A DNA stretch of 64,000 nt, from NCBI GenBank assembly GCA_911728455.2, contig OU452223.1, forward strand, positions 11,492,174 through 11,556,173. Direction: 5' to 3'. The notes beneath the pieces are model-generated. The model was not told the DNA's origin. It was given only the letters and a program-made list of their open reading frames with translations, and did no database searches. How positions within the stretch are numbered: the first letter of the stretch is position 1; the number at the start of each line of letters is the position of its first letter. The translations under genes and the position numbers were made by a program. Positions 43,774 to 56,149 of the stretch are shown here, piece by piece. This DNA comes from Marthasterias glacialis. Its lineage: Eukaryota > Echinodermata > Asteroidea > Forcipulatida > Asteriidae.

Positions 43774-46062
43774 CTTTGTGTGACTCAACACATACATGAA
43801 AAAAAAAAAATGTGAAATATTATTTTATTTACTTGTTTTTTTCCTACGGCAAACGGTTTAGAGTTGTTAGCGTAGCCATCATTTTAAAAATGGACAAAGA
43901 CAGTATCAAAGTCGATGGAAATTATGCCAATGTCACCTACTCCTACCGTTTTGCGCGACGACCGTTTTATAAAATGTCGTGTGGAAAAAAAAGTACTGAG
44001 TATACAGTGCTTAACCCACATCGGTGTATGGGTAAAACATTACAAATAATATTCTTATTCCCCGATGCAAAAATTAACATCTATTATAATGGTTGCGGTA
44101 CCCGCTGCTAATGGATTCAAACTGTCTCTAGCTACCGGGCAGTCTCGGTAGTCTAGTAGGTAAGACATCTGCTGTAAGGCCTCGTCTACGGCTACGGCCG
44201 CTGGCTGCAACGACAACGTTGAAGAATAGGAATCCTCGGCGTTCCGGCCGTAGCCACTGCTGAAGCCATTCATTCGGATACATCCTAAAAGTCATCTCCT
44301 TTGTTCATTTACTTTGCCAATTTGTGTATGGCCGGCCAGGTGTAAACGAAAACATTATAAGTTTAGGCGGCTGTTTTTGCCGTCCAGAATATTTATATTC
44401 AATTTTCCCTAAATGGAGTGAATCATATTCTACACGTCCTTGACATACTGGAGTTTTAAGTTACATCGGTGATTTTTCACTAGTTCAGAAATACTTATTT
44501 CACAGTTTTGCACTAACGCTTCTCATACCTTTTCATCCCCGCACAAAACTACATCGTGACCTTGCAAAATCAGACCTTTAGAAATCAGTCTTTATTCTTG
44601 ACTGTCTACGCGCAATGAGATACGGTTTGTTGATCGTGTACCAGGGTACCAATCTAGGAAAGGCACGAGGAATTTTGACCACAAAGGCGGCCGTGGCGGT
44701 GAGTTTAAAAGTTGCCTATTTTTCATGCTTAACTTGTGTTATGATATTGTGACCAAATAAGGAAGGTAAATAATGACGAATAGCGCCTGAAAAAACAACT
44801 AGTTTCCGCTCAAAAAGTGTAGTTTATTTATGTTTCCATTTCTTTTTAACTTGTCATGCGTGTCCAATTTCCGGACAAGAAGAGTATTTACATGTATTTG
44901 GATATAGTGATACAGTGTGCACGTAGTGTGACTGTACAGTGACACGCCCTCTGTGGCCTACATTACAATATCACTTATTTGTTAATAACTGGTTAATTTT
45001 TAACCCAAATAGTTTATTTTTTTGTAAAGTCTATCTTCGTATTAGCGCAAACAAACAGAAAAGAAATCAGTTGTCAGAGAAATAATTTCGTTCAGCCTTT
45101 TCACTCAGCTGTGTGAATACTTTACCCAATACATTTGTTAACAAATCCCAGTGGCTCTACATACTGTTAAGTACAGTAGCCCTCCGTAATGGAATACATT
45201 TGTTAACCTAATCATTTTATTTTTATTATACATTTTTTTAAAAATATTTGTTGTCATGATTGATATTTGTATAGCCCCAGGAGAGAAAATAACATCTAAA
45301 CTCGGGGGACAAAACGAATACGAATGTTTGTGATGCTTCTTTAAAAGTGTAGTTTCATTTATGGCTACTTCCTACTGGTCTTGTTTTGTGCCTACTTGTT
45401 ATGCTCATTCAAAGTATTCCATTGAGACTGATGAGTGGGATTGAAATAATTTGGTTCGGGCGAGCCTCAATTGCCTCACTCAAAACAATCCTTTTTAAAA
45501 ATCTGAAGGAAATTTGGTTGAAAATCCCATAGCTTTAAAACATTAAACGTCCTGGCTGGGATGGGGTTGGGCAGGGGACTTGGGGTGGGGCATTATTTTC
45601 CTCATACCATTTGACAACAACGTGCTTGTTTATTTGTTTGTCTTCATCTCTCCATGGAAACCTTACTTTGAGAAATAAAATGTGCTATTTAGTCCATGTA
45701 CATTTTCTGTTACCTTTTCTTTTTTTAAATTTTTCTCGTAATGGAATCATCTCCATCAGAACCAATAGACCGATTGCGCGACCTGCGTCACGTGACCTCT
45801 TGTTGGTATTAAATGTTAACACACGGCGTCCTCCATAGGAAAGTGCGGTACATACACGGGGTGGCGGGGGGGGGGGGGGGGAGGTTGCCAATCAGAAGCT
45901 ATGGGGTTAGCATGAGTAGAAATATCTACCCCCGCACACCTCACTTTGTCGCGCAAGGGCTTGACCGCACATGTGCGATAATGTATGGCGGAAATGTAAC
46001 GGCATGGCGGAAGTGAAGGGGAAAGCCACTTAGTAGTGCGAACGCGAGCCACGTTCTACTAG
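43774..46062. other. apparently single-copy, no gene called
   Basis: It contains a short GC-richer patch (43855-44300) with an imperfect hairpin CTACCGGGCAGTCTCGGTAG at 44132, a splice-donor-like GTGAGT after a Gly/Arg-rich frame near 44700, and a 16-base G run at 45866-45881. None is enough for a gene call. Confidence 0.4.
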
Positions 46063-46064
46063 TG

Positions 46065-46529
46065 TAGTCTGGTCCCCAGACCAAAAATAGTCCCACTATT
46101 CTCTGTCGATTTAAGGGTCAGGTATCACCCAAATGTCACGTGACAAAAAAGGAGGAATTTCCTCCTTTTCCGAAAATATCCGAAATGCTCCGAACTCGTC
46201 GTCAACATTCGTACAGTGTCGTTGATGGTTCGCAAATCTTTAGTTGATAAAAATTCAAAAATTTTGCATACACATTCCCTTATTGTTTTTCTTTTCTTTA
46301 TTCAACACCATATTTGAATATATTTGTATCATTTTTACAAACTGATTATCCAAGGCTTTTTGAAAGTAAACAAAGACCGTCATAAGCGCTCCGTTTTTTA
46401 TCCAATGACATCGTCCTCCGTTGGTGACAAGTAATGAGTAATTATATGCTGCGTCATAATCTATGTTTAGCTTTGGATGATGCCTGACCTAAGAGTCGTC
46501 AGGGAATCTTTGGTCAGGGAACCAGACTA
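46065..46529. mobile_element. 465-bp MITE at the edge of the satellite
   Basis: The left end TAGTCTGGTCCCCAGACC and the right end GGTCAGGGAACCAGACTA are imperfect inverted repeats. Similarity continues inward (GGGTCAGGTATCA / TGATGCCTGACC). It ends eight bases before the first 457-bp satellite sequence. Confidence 0.8.
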
Positions 46530-49500
46530 GCTGTAGTGCAGGACTATCTAAGGCAGATACAGGTACAAGTTGTGTTTCTGTGGCATACATAGTTCCGGAG
46601 TTATGGTCAAACATAGAGCATTATTTTTCCTCAAACCATTTTTCGGCATAATATTCTTGTACATGGTTGCAAGGAAGCCCCTGATTGCTAATTTGATGAG
46701 GGTAGTAGACCTACTCTCAAGCCTCTGTCATCGCACACAAATAAGCCACAGTCACAAAATTAGCATGAGTCGGGAGCACCTGAGTAGGGCTTTGCAACAG
46801 TATCAAACTTGTATAATTCCATTAATTTTGTGATGATGATATATACGTTGATATTTTGTTTTTGTTTCTCAGACAGCTTTGGGGTCAAAAATGCTGTTGA
46901 ACACTCGTTTGAAAACATTCTGGGGCATGCTTGCTTGTTGGTCATTTTTGGTATAAAAAAAACTTTTGCAAGGCCCCAAAAATTACATTTTTGAGTGCAC
47001 GATTATCTAAGGTAGACACAGGTAAAGTTGTGTTTCTGTGGCATACATAGTTCTGGAGTTATGGTCAAACATAGAGCATGATTTTTCCCTAAACCATTTT
47101 TCGGCATAATATTCTTTTGCATGGTTGCTAGGAAGCCCCTGATTGCTAATTTGATGAGGGTAGTAGACCTACTCTTAAGCGTGTGGCGCCGGACATAAAT
47201 AAGCCACAGTCACGAAATTAATATGAGTCTGGAGCCCTTGAGTAGTGCTTTCCAACAGTATTAAACTTGTGTAAATCCATTAATTGTGTAATGGTGATAC
47301 ACACGTTGATATTTTGTTTTTGTTTTTCAGAAAGCTTTGTGGTCAAAAACGCTGTTGAACACTCGTTTGAAATCTTTTCGGGGCATGCTTGCATGGTGGT
47401 CATTTTTGGTATAAAGGAACTTTTGCAAGGCCCCCGAAAATACATTTTCGGGTGCAGGACTATCTAAGGTATACACAGGTACAAGTTGTGTTTCTGTGGC
47501 ATCAGAGTTCCGGAGTTATGGTCAAACATAGAGCATGATTTTTCCTCAAACCATTTTTCGGCAAAATATTCTTGTGCATGGTTGGTAGAAATCCCCTGAT
47601 TGCTAATTTGATGAGGGTAGTAGACCTACTATTAAGCCTCTGGCGTCGCACACAAATAAGCCACAGTCACAAAATTAACATGAGTCGGGAGCCCATGAGT
47701 AGGGCTTTCCAACAGTATTAAACTTGTGTAAATCCATTGATTTTGTGATGATGATATATACGTTGATATTTCATTTTTGTTTCTCAGACAGCTTTGTGGT
47801 CAAAAATGCTGTTGAACAATCATTTGAAAACTTTCGGGGCATGTTTGCTTGGTGGTCATTTTTGGTATAAGGGAACTTTTGCAAGGCCCCAAAAACTATA
47901 TTTTCGGGTGCAGGACTATCTAAGGCAGACACAGGTACAAGTTGTGTTTCTGTGGCATACATAGTTCCGGAGTTATGGTCAAACATAGAGCATGATTTTT
48001 CCTGAAACCATTTTTCGGCATAATTTTCTTGTGCATGTTTGCTAGGAAGCCCCTGAGTGCTTATTTGATGAGGGTAGTAGACCTACTCTTAAGCCCCTGG
48101 CGTCGCACACAAATAAGCCACAGTCACAAAATTAACATGAGTCGGGAGCCCTTGAGTAGGGCTTTCCAACAGTATTAAACTTGTGTAAATCCAAATATTT
48201 TGTGATGGTGATAAATACGTTGATATTTCGTTTTTGTTTATCAGACAGCTTTGTGGTCAAAAATGCTGTTGAACACCCGTTTGAAAACATTCGGGGCATG
48301 TTTGCTTGGTGGTCATTTTTGGTATAAGGGAACTTTTGCAAGGCCCCAAAAACTATATTTTCGGGTGCAGGACTATCTAAGGCAGACACAGGTACAAGTT
48401 GTGTTTCTGTGGCATACATAGTTCCGGAGTTATGGTCAAACATAGAGCATGATTTTTCCTCAAACCATTTTTCGGCATAATATTATTGTGCATGTTTGCT
48501 AGGAAACCCCTGATTGCTTATTTGATGAGGGTAGTAGACCTACTCTTAAGCTTCTGGCGTCGCACACAAATAAGCCACAGTCACAAAATTAACATGAGTC
48601 GGGAGCCCATGAGTAGGGCTTTCCAACAGTAATAAACTTGTGTAAATCCATTGATTTTGTGATGGTGATATATACGTGATATTTCATTTTTGTTTCTCAG
48701 ACAGCTTTGTGGTCAAAAATGCTGTTGAACACTCGTTTGAAAACATTCGGGGCATGTTTGCTTGCTGGTCATTTTTGGTATATAGGAACTTTTGCAAGGC
48801 CCCAAAAACTATATTTTCGGGTGCAAGACTATCTAAGGCAGACACGGGTACAAGTTGTGTGTCTGTGGCATACATAGTTCCGGAGTTATGGTCAAACATA
48901 GAGCATGATTTTTCCTCAAACCATTTTTCGGCATAATTTTCTTGTGCATGTTTGCTAGGAAGCCCCTGAGTGCTTATTTGATGAGGGTAGTAGACCTACT
49001 CTTAAGCCCCTGGCGTCGCACACAAATAAGCCACAGTCACAAAATTAACATGAGTCGGGAGCCCTTGAGTAGGGCTTTCCAACAGTATTAAACTTGTGTA
49101 AATCCAAATATTTTGTGATGGTGATAAATACGTTGATATTTCGTTTTTGTTTATCAGACAGCTTTGTGGTCAAAAATGCTGTTGAACACCCGTTTGAAAA
49201 CATTCGGGGCATGTTTGCTTGGTGGTCATTTTTGGTATAAGGGAACTTTTGCAAGGCCCCAAAAACTATATTTTCGGGTGCAGGACTATCTAAGGCAGAC
49301 ACAGGTACAAGTTGTGTTTCTGTGGCATACATAGTTCCGGAGTTATGGTCAAACATAGAGCATGATTTTTCCTTAAACCATTTTTCGGCATAATTTTCTT
49401 GTGCATGTTTGCTAGGAAGCCCCTGATTGCTTATTTGATGAGGGTAGTAGACCTACTCTTAAGCCCCTGGCGTCGCAAGCAAATAAGCCACAGTCACAAA

Positions 49501-50859
49501 ATTAACATGCGTCGGGAGCCCTTGAGTAGGGCTTTCCAACAGTATTAAACTTGTGTAAATCCATTGATTTTGTGATGGTGATAAATACGTTGATATTTCG
49601 TTTTTGTTTATCAGACAGCTTTGTGGTCAAAAATGCTGTTGAACACCCGTTTGAAAACATTCGGGGCATGTTTGCTTGCTGGTCATTTTTGGTATAAGGG
49701 AACTTTTGCAAGGCCCCAAAAACTATATTTTCGGGTGCAGGACTATCTAAGGCAGACACAGGTACAAGTTGTGTTTCTGTGGCATACATAGTTCCGGAGT
49801 TATGGTCAAACATAGAGCATGATTTTTCCTTAAACCATTTTTCGGCATAATTTTCTTGTGCATGTTTGCTAGGAAGCCCCTGATTGCTTATTTGATGAGG
49901 GTAGTAGACCTACTCTTAAGCCCCTGGCGTCGCAAGCAAATAAGCCACAGTCACAAAATTAACATGCGTCGGGAGCCCTTGAGTAGGGCTTTCCAACAGT
50001 AATAAACTTGTGTAAATCCATTGATTTTGTGATGGTGATATATACGTTGATATTTCATTTTTGTTTCCCAGACAGCTTTGTGGTCAAAAATGCTGTTGAA
50101 CACCCGTTTGAAAACATTCGGGGCATGTTTGCTTGCTGGTCATTTTTGGTATAAGGGAACTTTTGCAAGGCCCCAAAAACTATATTTTCGGGTGCAGGAC
50201 TATCTAAGGCAGACACAGGTACAAGTTGTGTTTCTGTGGCATACATAGTTCCGGAGTTATGGTCAAACATAGAGCATGATTTTTCCTCAAACCATTTTTC
50301 GGCATAATTTTCTTGTGCATGTTTGCTAGGAAGCCCCTGATTGCTTATTTGATGAGGGTAGTAGACCTACTCTTAAGCCCCTGGCGTCGCACACAAATAA
50401 GCCACAGTCACAAAATTAACATGCGTCGGGAGCCCTTGAGTAGGGCTTTCCAACAGTATTAAACTTGTGTAAATCCATTGATTTTGTGATGGTGATATAT
50501 ACGTTGATATTTCATTTTTGTTTCCCAGACAGCTTTGTGGTCCAAAATGCTGTTGAACACCCGTTTGAAAACATTCGGGGCATGTTTGCTTGCTGGTCAT
50601 TTTTGGTATAAGGGAACTTTTGCAAGGCCCCAAAAAGTATATTTTCGGGTGCAGGACTATCTAAGGCAGACACAGGTACAAGTTGTGTTTCTGTGGCATA
50701 CATAGTTCCGGAGTTATGGTCAAACATAGAGCATGATTTTTCCTGAAACCATTTTTCGGCATAATATTATTGTGCATGTTTGCTAGGAAACCCCTGATTG
50801 CTTATTTGATGAGGGTAGTAGACCTACTCTTAAGCTTCTGGCGTCGCACACAAATAAGC

Positions 50860-53800
50860 CACAGTCACAAAATTAACATGAATCGGGAGCCCATGAGTAG
50901 GGCTTTCCAACAGTAATAAACTTGTGTAAATCCATTGATTTTGTGATGGTGATATATACGTTGATATTTCATTTTGTTTCTCAGACAGCTTTGTGGTCAA
51001 AAATGCTGTTGAACACCCGTTTGAAAACATTCGGGGCATGTTTGCTTGCTGGTCATTTTTGGTATAAGGGAACTTTTGCAAGGCCCCAAAAACTATATTT
51101 TCGGGTGCAGGACTATCTAAGGCAGACACGGGTACAAGTTGTGTGTCTTTGGCATACATAGTTCCGGAGTTATGGTCAAACATAGAGCATGATTTTTCCT
51201 GAAACCATTTTTTGGCATAATTTTCTTGTGCATGTTTGCTAGGAAGCCCCTGATTGCTTATTTGATGAGGGTAGTAGACCTACTCTTAAGCCCCTGGCGT
51301 CGCACACAAATAAGCCACAGTCACAAAATTAACATGAGTCGGGAGCCCTTGAGTAGGGCTTTCCAACAGTATTAAACTTGTGTAAATCCAAATATTTTGT
51401 GATGGTGATAAATACGTTGATATTTCGTTTTTGTTTATCAGACAGCTTTGTGGTCAAAAATGCTGTTGAACACCCGTTTGAAAACATTCGGGGCATGTTT
51501 GCTTGCTGGTCATTTTTGGTATAAGGGAACTTTTGCAAGGCCCCAAAAACTATATTTTCGGGTGCAGGACTATCTAAGGCAGACACAGGTACAAGTTGTG
51601 TTTCTGTGGCATACATAGTTCCGGAGTTATGGTCAAACATAGAGCATGATTTTTCCTCAAACCATTTTTCGGCATAATATTATTGTGCATGTTTGCTAGG
51701 AAACCCCTGATTGCTTATTTGATGAGGGTATAGTAGACCTACTCTTAAGCCCCTGGCGTCGCACACAAATAAGCCACAGTCACAAAATTAACATGAGTCG
51801 GGAGCCCATGAGTAGGGCTTTCCAACAGTAATAAACTTGTGTAAATCCATTGATTTTGTGATGGTGATATATACGTTGATATTTCATTTTTGTTTCTCAG
51901 ACAGCTTTGTGGTCAAAAATGCTGTTGAACACCCGTTTGAAAACATTCGGGGCATGTTTGCTTGCTGGTCATTTTTGGTATAAGGGAACTTTTGCAAGGC
52001 CCCAAAAACTATATTTTCGGGTGCAGGACTATCTAAGGCAGACACACGTACAAGTTGTGTTTCTGTGGCATACATAGTTCCGGAGTTATGGTCAAACATA
52101 GAGCATGATTTTTCCTCAAACCATTTTTCGGCATAATATTATTGTGCATGTTTGCTAGGAAACCCCTGATTGCTTATTTGATGAGGGTAGTAGACCTACT
52201 CTTAAGCTTCTGGCGTCGCACACAAATAAGCCACAGTCACAAAATTAACATGAGTCGGGAGCCCATGAGTAGGGCTTTCCAACAGTAATAAACTTGTGTA
52301 AATCCATTGATTTTGTGATGGTGATATATACGTTGATATTTCATTTTTGTTTCTCAGACAGCTTTGTGGTCAAAAATGCTGTTGAACACTCGTTTGAAAA
52401 CATTCGGGGCATGTTTGCTTGGTGGTCATTTTTGGTATAAGGGAACTTTTGCAAGGCCCCAAAAACTATATTTTCGGGTGCAGGACTATCTAAGGCAGAC
52501 ACGGGTACAAGTTGTGTTTCTGTGGCATACATAGTTCCGGAGTTATGGTCAAACATAGAGCATGATTTTTCCTCAAACCATTTTTCGGCATAATTTTCTT
52601 GTGCATGTTTGCTAGGAAGCCCCTGATTGCTTATTTGATGAGGGTAGTAGACCTACTCTTAAGCCCCTGGCGTCGCACACAAATAAGCCACAGTCACAAA
52701 ATTAACATGCGTCGGGAGCCCTTGAGTAGGGCTTTCCAACAGTAATAAACTTGTGTAAATCCATTGATTTTGTGATGGTGATATATACGTTGATATTTCA
52801 TTTTTGTTTCCCAGACAGCTTTGTGGTCAAAAATGCTGTTGAACACCCGTTGAAAACATTCGGGGCATGTTTGCTTGCCGGTCATTTTTGGTATAAGGGA
52901 ACTTTTGCAAGGCCCCAAAAACTATATTTTCGGGTGCAGGACTATCTAAGGCAGACACAGGTACAAGTTAGTCAAACATAGAGCATGATTTTTTCCTCAA
53001 ACCATTTTTCGGCATAATATTATTGTGCATGTTTGCTAGGAAACCCCTGATTGTTTATTTGATGAGGGTAGTAGACCTACTCTAAAGCTTCTGGCGTCGC
53101 ACACAAATAAGCCACAGTCACAAAATTAACATGCGTCGGGAGCCCATGAGTAGGGCTTTCCAACAGTAATAAACTTGTGTAAATCCATTGATTTTGTGAT
53201 GGTGATATATACGTTGATATTTCATTTTTGTTTCTCAGACAGCTTTGTGGTCAAAAATGCTGTTGAACACCCGTTTGAAAACATTCGGGGCATGTTTGCT
53301 TGCTGGTCATTTTTGGTATAAGGGAACTTTTGCAAGGCCCCAAAAACTATATTTTCGGGTGCAGGACTATCTAAGGCAGACACACGTACAAGTTGTGTTT
53401 CTGTGGCATACATAGTTCCGGAGTTATGGTCAAACATAGAGCATGATTTTTCCTCAAACCATTTTTCGGCATAATATTATTGTGCATGTTTGCTAGGAAA
53501 CCCCTGATTGCTTATTTGATGAGGGTAGTAGACCTACTCTTAAGCTTCTGGCGTCGCACACAAATAAGCCACAGTCACAAAATTAACATGAGTCGGGAGC
53601 CCATGAGTAGGGCTTTCCAACAGTAATAAACTTGTGTAAATCCATTGATTTTGTGATGGTGATATATACGTTGATATTTCATTTTTGTTTCTCAGACAGC
53701 TTTGTGGTCAAAAATGCTGTTGAACACTCGTTTGAAAACATTCGGGGCATGTTTGCTTGGTGGTCATTTTTGGTATAAGGGAACTTTTGCAAGGCCCCAA

Positions 53801-55720
53801 AAACTATATTTTCGGGTGCAGGACTATCTAAGGCAGACACGGGTACAAGTTGTGTTTCTGTGGCATACATAGTTCCGGAGTTATGGTCAAACATAGAGCA
53901 TGATTTTTCCTCAAACCATTTTTCGGCATAATTTTCTTGTGCATGTTTGCTAGGAAGCCCCTGATTGCTTATTTGATGAGGGTAGTAGACCTACTCTTAA
54001 GCCCCTGGCGTCGCACACAAATAAGCCACAGTCACAAAATTAACATGCGTCGGGAGCCCTTGAGTAGGGCTTTCCAACAGTAATAAACTTGTGTAAATCC
54101 ATTGATTTTGTGATGGTGATATATACGTTGATATTTCATTTTTGTTTCCCAGACAGCTTTGTGGTCAAAAATGCTGTTGAACACCCGTTGAAAACATTCG
54201 GGGCATGTTTGCTTGCCGGTCATTTTTGGTATAAGGGAACTTTTGCAAGGCCCCAAAAACTATATTTTCGGGTGCAGGACTATCTAAGGCAGACACAGGT
54301 ACAAGTTAGTCAAACATAGAGCATGATTTTTTCCTCAAACCATATTTCGGCATAATATTATTGTGCATGTTTGCTAGGAAACCCCTGATTGTTTATTTGA
54401 TGAGGGTAGTAGACCTACTCTTAAGCTTCTGGCGTCGCACACAAATAAGCCACAGTCACAAAATTAACATGCGTCGGGAGCCCATGAGTAGGGCTTTCCA
54501 ACAGTAATAAACTTGTGTAAATCCATTGATTTTGTGATGGTGATATATACGTTGATATTTCATTTTTGTTTCTCAGACAGCTTTGTGGTCAAAAATGCTG
54601 TTGAACACCCGTTTGAAAACATTCGGGGCATGTTTGCTTGCTGGTCATTTTTGGTATAAGGGAACTTTTGCAAGGCCCCAAAAACTATATTTTCGGGTGC
54701 AGGACTATCTAAGGCAGACACGGGTACAAGTTGTGTGTCTTTGGCATACATAGTTCCGGAGTTATGGTCAAACATAGAGCATGATTTTTCCTGAAACCAT
54801 TTTTCGGCATAATTTTCTTGTGCATGTTTTCTAGGAAGCCCCTGATTGCTTATTTGATGAGGGTAGTAGACCTACTCTTAAGCCCCTGGCGTCGCACACA
54901 AATAAGCCACAGTCACAAAATTAACATGAGTCGGGAGCCCTTGAGTAGGGCTTTCCAACAGTATTAAACTTGTGTAAATCCAAATATTTTGTGATGGTGA
55001 TAAATACGTTGATATTTCGTTTTTGTTTATCAGACAGCTTTGTGGTCAAAAATGCTGTTGAACACCCGTTTGAAAACATTCGGGGCATGTTTGCTTGGTG
55101 GTCATTTTTGGTATAAGGGAACTTTTGCAAGGCCCCAAAAACTATATTTTTGGGTGCAGGACTATCTAAGGCAGACACAGGTACAAGTTGTGTTTCTGTG
55201 GCATACATAGTTCCGGAGTTATGGTCAAACATAGAGCATGATTTTTCCTCAAACCATTTTTCGGCATAATTTTCTTGTGCATGTTTGCTAGGAAGCCCCT
55301 GATTGCTTATTTGATGAGGGTAGTAGACCTACTCTTAAGCCCCTGGCGTCGCACACAAATAAGCCACAGTCACAAAATTAACATGCGTCGGGAGCCCTTG
55401 AGTAGGGCTTTCCAACAGTAATAAACTTGTGTAAATCCATTGATTTTGTGATGGTGATATATACGTTGATATTTCATTTTTGTTTCTCAGACAGCTTTGT
55501 GGTCAAAAATGCTGTTGAACACCCGTTTGAAAACATTTGGGGCATGTTTGCTTGCTGGTCATTTTTGGTATAAGGGAACTTTTGCAAGGCCCCAAAAACT
55601 ATATTTTCGGGTGCAGGACTATCTAAGGCAGACACACGTACAAGTTGTGTTTCTGTGGCATACATAGTTCCGGAGTTATGGTCAAACATAGAGCATGATT
55701 TTTCCTCAAACCATTTTTCG
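50860..55720. repeat. duplicated block at ~3.59 kb spacing within the satellite
   Basis: Three successive units at 50.9-52.1 kb, recognised by GGTACAAGTTGTGTGTCTTTGG (51132), the CAAATATTTTGTGATGG variant (51388), and CACACGTACAAGTTGTG (52042), recur in the same order at 54.55-55.7 kb (54724, 54980, 55633). The offset is 3590-3592 bp, about eight units. Confidence 0.8.
51880..54555. repeat. 1338-bp higher-order repeat, two copies
   Basis: 51884-53221 and 53222-54559 are nearly identical. Each is three units, one of which has lost 33 bp (GTACAAGTTAGTCAAACATA at 52962 and 54300, where GTGTTTCTGTGGCATACATA and following bases are missing) and one T in CCCGTTGAAAAC. 3 x 457 minus 33 gives 1338. 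Confidence 0.9.
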
Positions 55721-56149
55721 GCATAATATTATTGTGCATGTTTGCTAGGAATCCCCTGATTGCTTATTTGATGAGGGTAGTAGACCTACTCTTAAGCCCC
55801 TGGCGTCGCACACAAATAAGCCACAGTCACAAAATTAACATGCGTCGGGAGCCCTTGAGTAGGGCTTTCCAACAGTAATAAACTTGTGTAAATCCATTGA
55901 TTTTGTGGTGGTGATATATACGTTGATATTTCATTTTTGTTTCCCAGACAGCTTTGTGATCAAAAATGCTGTTGAACACCCGTTTGAAAACATTCGGGGC
56001 ATGTTTGCTTGCTGGTCATTTTTGGTATAAGGGAACTTTTGCAAGGCCCAAAAAACTATATTTTCGGGTGCAGGACTATCTAAGGCAGACACAAGTACAA
56101 GTTGTGTGTCTGTGGCATACATAGTTCTGGAGTTATGGTCAAACATAGA

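Noticed and set aside
44140-44215. tRNA gene or SINE head (GGTAGTCTAGTAGGTAAGACA)
   Set aside because: The A-box-like start is there, but no B box or cloverleaf follows.
44617-44705. First exon with Gly/Arg-rich residues before GTGAGT
   Set aside because: There is only one short frame without a start in the RGG-like frame; no downstream exon found.
50922-51161. A real + strand gene from a long frame in the satellite
   Set aside because: Similar frames occur in unit after unit with start and stop positions set by shared repeats; no unit stands out.
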